Shown here: piece after piece, positions 5,326-11,399 of the stretch
Layout of the letters: each line of letters begins with the position of its first letter
Numbering within the stretch: the first letter of the stretch is position 1
NCBI GenBank assembly: GCA_017304275.1
Contig: JAFKKW010000339.1
Coordinates: 1-12,262 of the forward strand
DNA from: Hyphomicrobiales bacterium
Lineage (GTDB): Bacteria > Pseudomonadota > Alphaproteobacteria > Rhizobiales > Hyphomicrobiaceae
DNA: 12,262 nt
Direction of reading: 5' to 3'
Program-made: the position numbers and the translations under genes
The notes under the pieces: generated by a model
The model's input: only the letters and a program-made list of their open reading frames with translations
Databases searched by the model: none
What the model was told of the DNA's origin: nothing

Positions 5326-6747
5326 ATGGCAAGGTTCGAGGTATCGGCCGTCGACACCGCGCTTAAGGCGGCCAAGCACCAAGGGTTGGGGCGCGAGACC
5401 GAATACCGCGTCGCGGGCAACCCAGGCCTGATCTTCGTCGTCCAGAGTTCGGGCAAGCGATCGTGGCGCTACTACTACTCGATTGGGAGCGGTGAGCGCC
5501 GGCTCAAGCGCAAAGTCGGTCTCGGAAAGTATCCAGCCGTTGGCCTTGCCAAGGCGCGGGCGAAGGCAACAGCGCTCGAACTCCGTGTGGAGGAGGAGGG
5601 CGACGTCGTCGCTGTCGACCAGACCAACGAGGAGGCTGCCGAGCAGGGGGCGCTCACCTTCTCCGATTTTTTCGACGAGTATCTCACGCTTCGGCAGGGG
5701 CTCGTGCGCATCGATGAGATTGAGCGCGAGATTCGCAAGGATGTGATCCCGGCGCTGGGTCACAAGCGACCGTCGGAGATCACGGCCGCGGACATCGACG
5801 GCATCGGCACCGCCATCAAAGTCCGGACAGTGGGCAGCAAGTCGAAGCGCAAGGATGGCGCGCGCAAGAAGGCCAGCCAGACGGTCCCACAACCTGAAGT
5901 CCGCAAGGCGAACTCAAGCGCATATCGCGTTATCATGCACCTCAAGGCGATGTACAACTTTGCACTCCTCGATAGGCCGGCCCTCGCCGCGAAGTACGTG
6001 ATCGAAAAAAACCCGGCTGCAATGCTTGGCCGCCGTCGCCGCGGCTCGAAGAGCGGCGGCATTGACGGATACACGAAGCCCAAACCGAGGACCCGTGCCC
6101 TTCTCGATGATGAAATCCGCGAATGGGCGAGCGCGATTGGTGCGAGCGCCATGCGGGCCGACACCAAGCTCATTCTCAAGTTGATCCTCGTGACGGCGCA
6201 GCGCCCGGGAGAGGTGCGTCGCGCTAGGCGCCGCGAACTTCACATCAGCGGCAACAACCCTGTCTGGGTAATCCCATGCGAACACTCGAAGAACGGAGAT
6301 GAGCACCGCGTGCCGCTTTCGACGCTGGCGATGTCACTGTTCAAGGAGGCGATTGGGCTTTCGAAGTCCGACGACCTCGTGTTCCCCAACCCAAAGGACC
6401 TCGACGAGCCGATTCCCAACGTGGTGTTGCCAACGGCCCAGGCAAACCTGTTCCGCAGCAAGCTGCCGGCGTTGGAGCCGGCGACGGCGCATGATCTCCG
6501 GCGAACGGCGGCCACCGGCATGCGCCGCTTGCGCGTAGACCGCGACACGGTCGGCCTAGTCCTGAACCACACGCCGACAGGCGTGACGGCGCGCCACTAC
6601 GATCACCATGAGGGCGAGGAAGAAAAACGCGATGCCTTAAATCGATGGGCCCAACACCTTGTTCAAACCTGTGGACTGGGAGCTGCGCGCAGCAAAAGCG
6701 ATTTGCTTTCTGGAGCAGATGGTACTACGTGGGACTGGAGCGCATAG
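5326..6747 (+). CDS. int: P4-type tyrosine recombinase (site-specific integrase)
   Basis: The 473-residue protein catalyses integration and excision of the element at the tRNA att site next to it. It has the three-part layout of P4-like integrases: an N-terminal arm-binding DUF4102-type domain (about 1-95, with GLGKYPAVGLAKARAKA at 65-81), a SAM-like core-binding domain (about 110-225, interrupted by a Lys/Arg-rich insertion at 166-193), and the catalytic domain from about 255. Catalytic residues are visible: Arg293 (TAQRPGEV), Lys322 (HSKNGDEHR), His389-x-x-Arg392 (AHDLRR), His415 (LNHTPTG) and the nucleophile Tyr425 (ARHYDHH). All are intact, so the enzyme should be active. The ATG is preceded by GGAGGGGGA. 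The gene lies 175 bp from the att remnant and reads away from it, and a terminator follows. Confidence 0.96.
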   Translation: MARFEVSAVDTALKAAKHQGLGRETEYRVAGNPGLIFVVQSSGKRSWRYYYSIGSGERRLKRKVGLGKYPAVGLAKARAKATALELRVEEEGDVVAVDQTNEEAAEQGALTFSDFFDEYLTLRQGLVRIDEIEREIRKDVIPALGHKRPSEITAADIDGIGTAIKVRTVGSKSKRKDGARKKASQTVPQPEVRKANSSAYRVIMHLKAMYNFALLDRPALAAKYVIEKNPAAMLGRRRRGSKSGGIDGYTKPKPRTRALLDDEIREWASAIGASAMRADTKLILKLILVTAQRPGEVRRARRRELHISGNNPVWVIPCEHSKNGDEHRVPLSTLAMSLFKEAIGLSKSDDLVFPNPKDLDEPIPNVVLPTAQANLFRSKLPALEPATAHDLRRTAATGMRRLRVDRDTVGLVLNHTPTGVTARHYDHHEGEEEKRDALNRWAQHLVQTCGLGAARSKSDLLSGADGTTWDWSA

Positions 6748-6801
6748 CGCTTGTGTGCTTCTGGCCGGGAGCGGCGAATACCAACTCCCGAGCAATTGGA
6801 T

Positions 6802-6824
6802 CCTTCGATTTCCGAAGGGTTTTT
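6802..6824 (+). terminator. Rho-independent terminator between int and alpA
   Basis: The stem CCTTCG/CGAAGG (6802-6807 and 6813-6818) with a 5-nt loop is followed by G and TTTTT (6820-6824). It lies 54 bp after the int stop and only 18 bp before the alpA start. It would end int transcription. Because there is so little room between it and alpA, the alpA promoter must lie at or before the hairpin, so the hairpin may also act as an attenuator in the alpA leader. Confidence 0.7.
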
Positions 6825-6842
6825 GCTCGTGGAGATCTACAC

Positions 6843-7055
6843 ATGCCGAATTCGGCATCTCCTCCCCCAAGTCTCCTCTCGATCAAAAACGTCGTAGCCC
6901 GCACGTCTTTGTCGCGGTCAACGGTGTATCGGCTGGCCGCCAACGGCAAATTTCCGGCATCAGTCGAAATCTCGCCGGGTAGGAAGGCGTGGATCGAGGC
7001 GGAGATCGCCGACTGGATTGATCAGCGCATTTCGGCCACTCGTCATGATCGCTGA
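6843..7055 (+). CDS. alpA: AlpA-family / excisionase-like DNA-binding protein
   Basis: This 70-residue protein has the MerR-like winged helix of the AlpA/Xis group: LLSIKNVVARTSLSRSTVYR (11-30) is the helix-turn-helix, then LAANGKFPASVEISPGRKAW (31-50) is the wing, and IEAEIADWIDQRI is the terminal helix. In P4-like and related elements such proteins activate int or bind att to steer excision. The start is the ATG at 6843, with GGAG 8 nt upstream. The frame is open further back, but without a ribosome binding site. Its stop overlaps the start of the primase gene by 11 bp, so the two are translationally coupled. It is probably the switch of the element. Exact activity, activator or excisionase, is not decided by sequence. 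Confidence 0.9.
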   Translation: MPNSASPPPSLLSIKNVVARTSLSRSTVYRLAANGKFPASVEISPGRKAWIEAEIADWIDQRISATRHDR

Positions 7056-7938
7056 AGCCATAGCCAGGGCGCTCGGCGGGAATCGCGTGGGCGCGACATG
7101 GATGGCGCGTTGCCCAGTGCATGAGGATCGACGCCCAAGCCTTGCGATCAGTATGGGCAAGGATGGGACGGTGCTAGTGCGATGCCATGCCGGGTGCGAG
7201 CAGCGTGAAGTAATCGCCGCCCTTCAGGAGCGCGGCCTGTGGCAAACGAACCGGCACGCATCGGGCACTGCCTCCAATCCTAAGCGGCGGCTTGCCGACG
7301 AACTCAACGTCGACGCATCGAAGCGTATCGAGGCGGCGCTCGCGATATGGCAGGCATCGCGCGCGGCCGGAGGAACGCCGGTCGCGACCTATCTGCATTC
7401 GCGCGGGCTCACCCTTCCGCTTTCACCTGCCCTGCGTTTTCACGCCGGCCTGAAGCATCCTTCTGGTGGCGCCTGGCCCGCAATGGTGGCGCTCGTGACG
7501 CACGGCGTCACCGGGTTGCCGATGGCCGTACACCGCACGTTTCTTGAGCGCGACGGCAGCGGTAAGGCGCCGGTCGATCCGGCAAAGATGATGCTCGGGC
7601 CTTGTCGCGGAGGTGTTGTGCGCCTCTGCGAAGCCGGCGACGTTCTGATGGTAGGAGAGGGGATCGAGACCTGCCTTGCCGCGATGCAAGCAAGTGGCAT
7701 ACCGTCATGGGCGGCACTATCAACCTCGGGGCTTCGCTCGCTCGATCTGCCGCACAGTCTGCGCGATGTGATAGTGCTCGCCGATGGCGACGAACCCGGC
7801 GAAGCAGCGGCGCAAGATTGCGCGCGAAAATGGAAGCTCGAAGGCCGGCGCGTTCGCATTGCCCGCCCACCGCGCGGCATGGATTTCAACGATCTGCTCA
7901 AGGCCCGCAATCCCTCCTTCACGGAGGGCGCGCGATGA
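7045..7938 (+). CDS. Zinc-finger and Toprim primase-like protein of the element
   Basis: The ATG at 7045 gives 297 residues. A TTG 27 bp upstream in the same frame is possible but has no better signal, and an overlap with the alpA stop favours coupled translation from 7045. The N-terminus has a CHC2-like zinc-binding pattern: CPVH (about 23-26) followed by PSLAI and, about 20 residues on, CHAGC. DnaG-type primases have Cys-x2-Cys there, so this one is a variant. A helical middle region leads to a Toprim domain with the catalytic Glu in MVGEGIET (about 207-214), the acidic pair in VLADGDEPG (about 244-252) and a late MDFNDLL. Together these indicate synthesis of RNA primers for replication of the excised element. 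It forms an ATGA overlap with the helicase gene, so primase and helicase are made together. No frame damage is seen. Confidence 0.88.
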   Translation: MIAEAIARALGGNRVGATWMARCPVHEDRRPSLAISMGKDGTVLVRCHAGCEQREVIAALQERGLWQTNRHASGTASNPKRRLADELNVDASKRIEAALAIWQASRAAGGTPVATYLHSRGLTLPLSPALRFHAGLKHPSGGAWPAMVALVTHGVTGLPMAVHRTFLERDGSGKAPVDPAKMMLGPCRGGVVRLCEAGDVLMVGEGIETCLAAMQASGIPSWAALSTSGLRSLDLPHSLRDVIVLADGDEPGEAAAQDCARKWKLEGRRVRIARPPRGMDFNDLLKARNPSFTEGAR

Positions 7939-9896
7939 ACTCCGATACCATTCTTGAAGCCGGCGCTTTGATCGCGGACGCCATCGACGGCGCCGAGGAA
8001 ATCCCCGATCCGCTGGCCGGGCTAACCGAGAAGACTGCCGCCGATCCTGGTGCTCCATTCATGCCCGAGACGCTGGAGGCGCTTGCGGCGCTCAAATCTG
8101 ACAACCGCGCCGCCTTCGAGGCGCTGCGCTCGCAACTGAAGAAGGCCGGGTGTAGCATGAGGGCGCTCGATGACGTTCTCGCGGAAAAATACGGCAATGC
8201 AGGCCGGCGCGGGCGTACGCAGGCCGATATCCTGATTGCCATCGCGCAATCCGCCGAACTGTTTCACACAGCGGACGGCGCGGGCTTCGCCGACCTCGAC
8301 ATCAACGGCCATCGCGAGACCTGGCCGATCCGCGCCAAGGGTTTCCGCCGCTGGCTCGCCCGCCGATTTTTTGAAGAGACGGGCGGCGCATCGAGTTCGG
8401 AATCCCTGCAATCGGCACTGAACGTGGTTGAGGCCAAGGCGCATTTCGATGCGCCGGAACGGCAGGTCCATATCCGCGTCGGCGGACTCGACGGGCGGAT
8501 CTATCTCGACCTCGGCGATGAAACATGGCGCGCAGTGGAGATTGACGCCACCGGCTGGCGCGTCATCGATAACCCCCCCGTCCGTTTCCGTCGTGCGTCC
8601 GGCATGAAGCCGATGCCGATCCCGTTGCGCGGCGGCTCGATCGAGAACTTGCGCTCGTTCCTCAACGTCCGGACCGATGCCGATTTCGTTCTGGTGGTCG
8701 CCTGGGCTTTGGCCTGTCTGCGCAATCGCGGTCCCTATCCCGTGCTCGTGCTGTCCGGCGAGCAGGGTTCGGCGAAATCCACCTTCTCGGCGATCCTGCG
8801 GGCGCTGCTCGACCCGAACACCGCGCCGCTTCGTGCCTTGCCGCGTGAGGATCGCGACCTATTCATCGCTGCCAGCAACGGCCATGTGCTCGCCTTCGAC
8901 AACGTATCGGGCTTGCCGACGTGGATTTCGGACACGCTTTGCCGGCTCGCCACGGGCGGCGGCTTCGCGGCGCGTCAGCTTTATTCCGATCAGGATGAAG
9001 TGCTGTTCGATGCGGCCCGGCCGATGATCCTGAACGGGATAGAGGATATCGTTACGCGGCCCGACCTCGCCGATCGCGCCTTGTTCCTCACACTCGAACC
9101 GATCCCCGAGGAGCGCCGCCGCCCCGAGCAGGAATTGTGGGCGGCGTTCGAGCTTGAGCGCCCGCGCATCCTCGGCGTGCTGCTCGACGCGGTGGTGAGG
9201 GGGCTGGCCGAATTGCCCGCTACACGCCTCGAAAAGCTGCCGCGCATGGCCGATTTCGCGTTGTGGGCGACGGCCTGCGGAACCGCGCTGTGGCCTTCGG
9301 ATACGTTCTGGTCGGCCTATCGCGGCAACCGCGACGAGGCAGTTGACGGCGTCATCGACGCCGATCCGATCGCCGCCGCCGTGCGGGCCTTGATGCAGGC
9401 GCGGACGGAGTGGACGGGAACCGCCTCGGAGCTTCTGGGCGCCCTGGCCGAAATGGCGGGCGAGCGCGTCGCCAAAGCGAAGACTTGGCCCGATAGCCCT
9501 CGGGCGCTTGGGGGTCGGGTGCGCCGGGCGGCGACCTTCCTGCGCAAGATCGGCATCGACACCGACTTCGAGCGCGAAGGCCGGACGCGGACGCGGACGC
9601 GCATGATCCGCATCACCACCACGACCGGCACAAGCACTTCGCCAGAAGCCCGGAGGACACAACCGTCCGCATCGTCCGCAACGCAGACTAATGAAGGTAT
9701 GGTTCGTTCTGCTGACGGGTTGAAGTCGGCGGACCGCCATTGTCCTCGTAATTCCGACAACCATAGTGCTGATGCCAATGCGGACTATGCGGACGATGCG
9801 GACGCAAGTTGCGCCAACCAGTTCGCGGCAACAACCCTAAGAGCAAACATCATTTCGGGACTCCATCCGCGCACGCCCACGCCCGAGCTGCGGTGA
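7935..9896 (+). CDS. Element replication ATPase / D5-like helicase
   Basis: The ATG at 7935 overlaps the primase stop (ATGA), with GGAGGG just upstream, giving 653 residues. Residues 1-265 form an N-terminal part of unassigned fold with a low-complexity helical start. A P-loop LSGEQGSAKST (273-283) and a Walker-B-like HVLAFDNVS (317-325) follow, then LADRALFLTLEPI (378-390), a pattern common in phage and plasmid P-loop helicases paired with Toprim primases. The protein most likely unwinds the element's replication origin with the primase encoded upstream. The domain ends near residue 560. The C-terminal 95 residues are Thr/Ser/Ala/Asp rich, probably disordered, and are encoded by DNA holding 9-bp direct and inverted repeats. 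The same frame is open back to 7602, but that part is the shadow of the primase gene. Superfamily assignment is from motifs only. Confidence 0.85.
   Translation: MNSDTILEAGALIADAIDGAEEIPDPLAGLTEKTAADPGAPFMPETLEALAALKSDNRAAFEALRSQLKKAGCSMRALDDVLAEKYGNAGRRGRTQADILIAIAQSAELFHTADGAGFADLDINGHRETWPIRAKGFRRWLARRFFEETGGASSSESLQSALNVVEAKAHFDAPERQVHIRVGGLDGRIYLDLGDETWRAVEIDATGWRVIDNPPVRFRRASGMKPMPIPLRGGSIENLRSFLNVRTDADFVLVVAWALACLRNRGPYPVLVLSGEQGSAKSTFSAILRALLDPNTAPLRALPREDRDLFIAASNGHVLAFDNVSGLPTWISDTLCRLATGGGFAARQLYSDQDEVLFDAARPMILNGIEDIVTRPDLADRALFLTLEPIPEERRRPEQELWAAFELERPRILGVLLDAVVRGLAELPATRLEKLPRMADFALWATACGTALWPSDTFWSAYRGNRDEAVDGVIDADPIAAAVRALMQARTEWTGTASELLGALAEMAGERVAKAKTWPDSPRALGGRVRRAATFLRKIGIDTDFEREGRTRTRTRMIRITTTTGTSTSPEARRTQPSASSATQTNEGMVRSADGLKSADRHCPRNSDNHSADANADYADDADASCANQFAATTLRANIISGLHPRTPTPELR
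9664..9804. repeat. Iteron-like 9-bp repeats, direct and inverted, inside the helicase tail
   Basis: The left block has two copies at a 9-bp period, CGTCCGCAT and CGTCCGCAA (9664-9681). The right block has three, ATGCGGACT and two ATGCGGACG (9778-9804). The left 18 bases are the reverse complement of 9787-9804 at 17 of 18 positions, 105 bp apart. A hexamer CGGACG is also repeated three times at 9582-9599. In protein the blocks give Ser-Ala and Ala-Asp repeats. Being next to the replication genes, they could be initiator binding sites of an origin, or merely codon-level protein repeats. Confidence 0.5.
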
Positions 9897-9970
9897 GATG
9901 ATTCTCAGTATCCAATGCGCATCTGTTCCCTTTCCATTCTCATCATCGCGCGCGAGACCAGCATTTCGCT

Positions 9971-10018
9971 CGCACGCAGGCGCGCGTGCGCGTCACGGGG
10001 TCTTAGAAGGTCTTAGAA
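9971..10018. repeat. Hairpin and tandem 10-bp repeat before the 381-residue ORF
   Basis: In the 125-bp gap after the helicase, CGCACGC/GCGTGCG (9971-9977, 9984-9990) forms a 7-bp hairpin without a T-run. Directly after it GGTCTTAGAA is repeated twice in tandem (9999-10008, 10009-10018), ending 3 bp before the next ATG. The first junction creates AGAAGG, a passable ribosome binding site 10 nt from the ATG. The repeat may be a repressor site or a slippage product. Confidence 0.45.
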
Positions 10019-10021
10019 GCG

Positions 10022-11167
10022 ATGTCCGTGAGAAACCGCGTCCTGAACATCCGGCTCGAAATGCCTCTTAAGACCGAGCTAGCGGAGATGCTCATCCGGG
10101 AGTCTGGCGGTCGGCATGCTGACCGCAGGCGTCTCCGCGCGCTTCTCCGTGACGTCCAGGCCGTCAAAGTCGAATGCGCAGCATGTGAGAGCCCTCCTCC
10201 CTCTGCAGGGCTGCTACGCGCACAGGGCAGCCTTACAGGCCGCCCCGGGACAGGCCGTGGGGCCGGTGCCCTAATCACGGGGGCAATAGCCCGGTCCAAA
10301 AAGCGACCAAGGCCGCGCGCGCGTGTCTGCTGCTCAGCTGCGCAGGTGGGCGGAATGGCGAAAAAGCCGACAGAGCCTGATACAAAAGCGGTGAGAAAAT
10401 TTGGGGTCTGCTCGGCGCCAGAGCAGATTAACTCTAGATTACTGGCCATGAAAACGATTCTCTCCGCAATGCTTGGGGGGGCGCCGAAAAAACCCGCGCC
10501 GTGCCCTGCAACGGGCTCCGCTCCATATACCGCGCCAGAGGTGGCGCCACCGGGAGCGCCAACCGAAGCGCCAGAAGTCGCGCCTGAACAAGCGCCGACG
10601 GCGATGCCATTCCGGCTCTTCCCGTTTTCAGCCGAGGAGATGCGGGACGAATGTCTTCGGGCACAAGCATTTTGCTGCCGTGGATCATACCCGCGGCCGC
10701 TAAGAATTTCCGCAAGCGTCAACGTGCGCGAGCAAGAGCCGGGCGCAGCTGTCCGGCATGCCTATATGCTTGTTCAGTGGCTGCTGACCTTAGCAGACAA
10801 CCCCGGATACGAGGTGCCGGCCCGCGATCTCCAGCAGATTTACCCGGCGTTCTGCAAGGCCCACCACCTTAAAATGGTACCGTGGCAGTCCGTGGCGACC
10901 TACCTCAACTTCTTTACAGGTCGTGAGCGGATCTACCGGCGAATTGGGGGCAAGAATGTTCGCGTTTACCCGGTTCCCTCCCCATCGGACAGACTCGGGC
11001 CCCTTTATCTCGATTGCTGGGAACGATTCGTCCCATTTGCAGAAGTCGGCACACGACCGGGTTCGCTCGAACCACGTGACCCTGCCCACGTCCGCTTCCG
11101 GAGGCAGACCGGCCGTCGCGTGCAACCACGAAAGGTCCGTTCCCAGGGGCGACGCAGACGTCTCTGA
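10022..11167 (+). CDS. Unrecognised element protein with Pro/Ala linker and winged-helix-like C-terminal domain
   Basis: I do not recognise a named family for this 381-residue frame. Residues 1-55 are helical and charged, and 56-115 look disordered and rich in Arg and Gly. Residues 153-195 form a Pro/Ala-rich linker with the motif Pro-Glu-Val-Ala-Pro twice (172-176 and 184-188). Residues about 241-318 look folded: helices HAYMLVQWLLTLADN and PARDLQQIYPAFCKAHHLK, then WQSVATYLNFFTG and a beta wing RERIYRRIGGKNVRVYPVP. This resembles a winged helix, so DNA binding is plausible. A short domain and a very basic tail (about 340-381) follow. The start at 10022 is unsure, because ATG 10355 (residue 112, MAKKPTEPD) may be the true one and the first 110 codons are less convincing. 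It is separated from the helicase by 125 bp. A role in element maintenance or regulation is only inferred from position. Confidence 0.5.
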   Translation: MSVRNRVLNIRLEMPLKTELAEMLIRESGGRHADRRRLRALLRDVQAVKVECAACESPPPSAGLLRAQGSLTGRPGTGRGAGALITGAIARSKKRPRPRARVCCSAAQVGGMAKKPTEPDTKAVRKFGVCSAPEQINSRLLAMKTILSAMLGGAPKKPAPCPATGSAPYTAPEVAPPGAPTEAPEVAPEQAPTAMPFRLFPFSAEEMRDECLRAQAFCCRGSYPRPLRISASVNVREQEPGAAVRHAYMLVQWLLTLADNPGYEVPARDLQQIYPAFCKAHHLKMVPWQSVATYLNFFTGRERIYRRIGGKNVRVYPVPSPSDRLGPLYLDCWERFVPFAEVGTRPGSLEPRDPAHVRFRRQTGRRVQPRKVRSQGRRRRL

Positions 11168-11282
11168 GGTCAGCCGCCTACAGGTGACGGATGCGGACTC
11201 GTATACATTTTCGGACGTCGTTTGTCCCATGGCCGGCGAGCGGAGGCCATCGTCGGCAACGTCCGCTATTCTGATCATCGCG
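11168..11282. other. Convergent gap with extra copies of the iteron-like motif
   Basis: Between the 381-residue ORF and the HNH reading frame no gene is supported. ATGCGGACT (11191-11199) is identical to the copy at 9778-9786, and CGTCCGCT occurs at 11260-11267. Slightly further on, AACCGTCCGC (11341-11350) equals 9661-9670. These could be a second set of initiator sites or chance in GC-rich DNA. No T-run terminator is seen. Confidence 0.3.
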
Positions 11283-11399
11283 TCAGATCTCGATTTTCTC
11301 TACGATCTCGATACCGTCATCGACCGCGATCCCCAGAAGCAACCGTCCGCCATTTTCGTCCACCGGTAGATCGAGGGCACCTTGATCGCCTTCGACCAG
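11283..11399 (-). other. In-frame, coding-like extension beyond the HNH gene stop
   Basis: After the TGA at 11400-11402 the same minus-strand frame continues for 38 open codons to a second TGA (11283-11285). The would-be peptide starts LVEGDQGALDLPVDENGG and ends IEIVEKIEI. Twenty-nine of 38 codons start with a purine, and third positions are mostly G or C, as in real genes. No start codon with a ribosome binding site exists inside. Either this is the old C-terminus of the HNH protein, cut off by a nonsense change (for example TGG to TGA), a readthrough extension, or a decayed gene end. Confidence 0.5.

Noticed and set aside
7602..7934. Upstream extension of the helicase frame
   Set aside because: It overlaps the well-supported Toprim domain of the primase in another frame. 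The ATGA overlap at 7935 with GGAGGG is a far better start.
9582..9804. CRISPR array
   Set aside because: The repeats are 6-9 bp, tandem or in inverted blocks, and lack the regular spacers and 25-40 bp repeats of a CRISPR.
10790..11278. Minus-strand open frame opposite the 381-residue ORF
   Set aside because: The plus-strand frame encodes a plausible folded domain here, while the minus frame shows no domain and no start signal.
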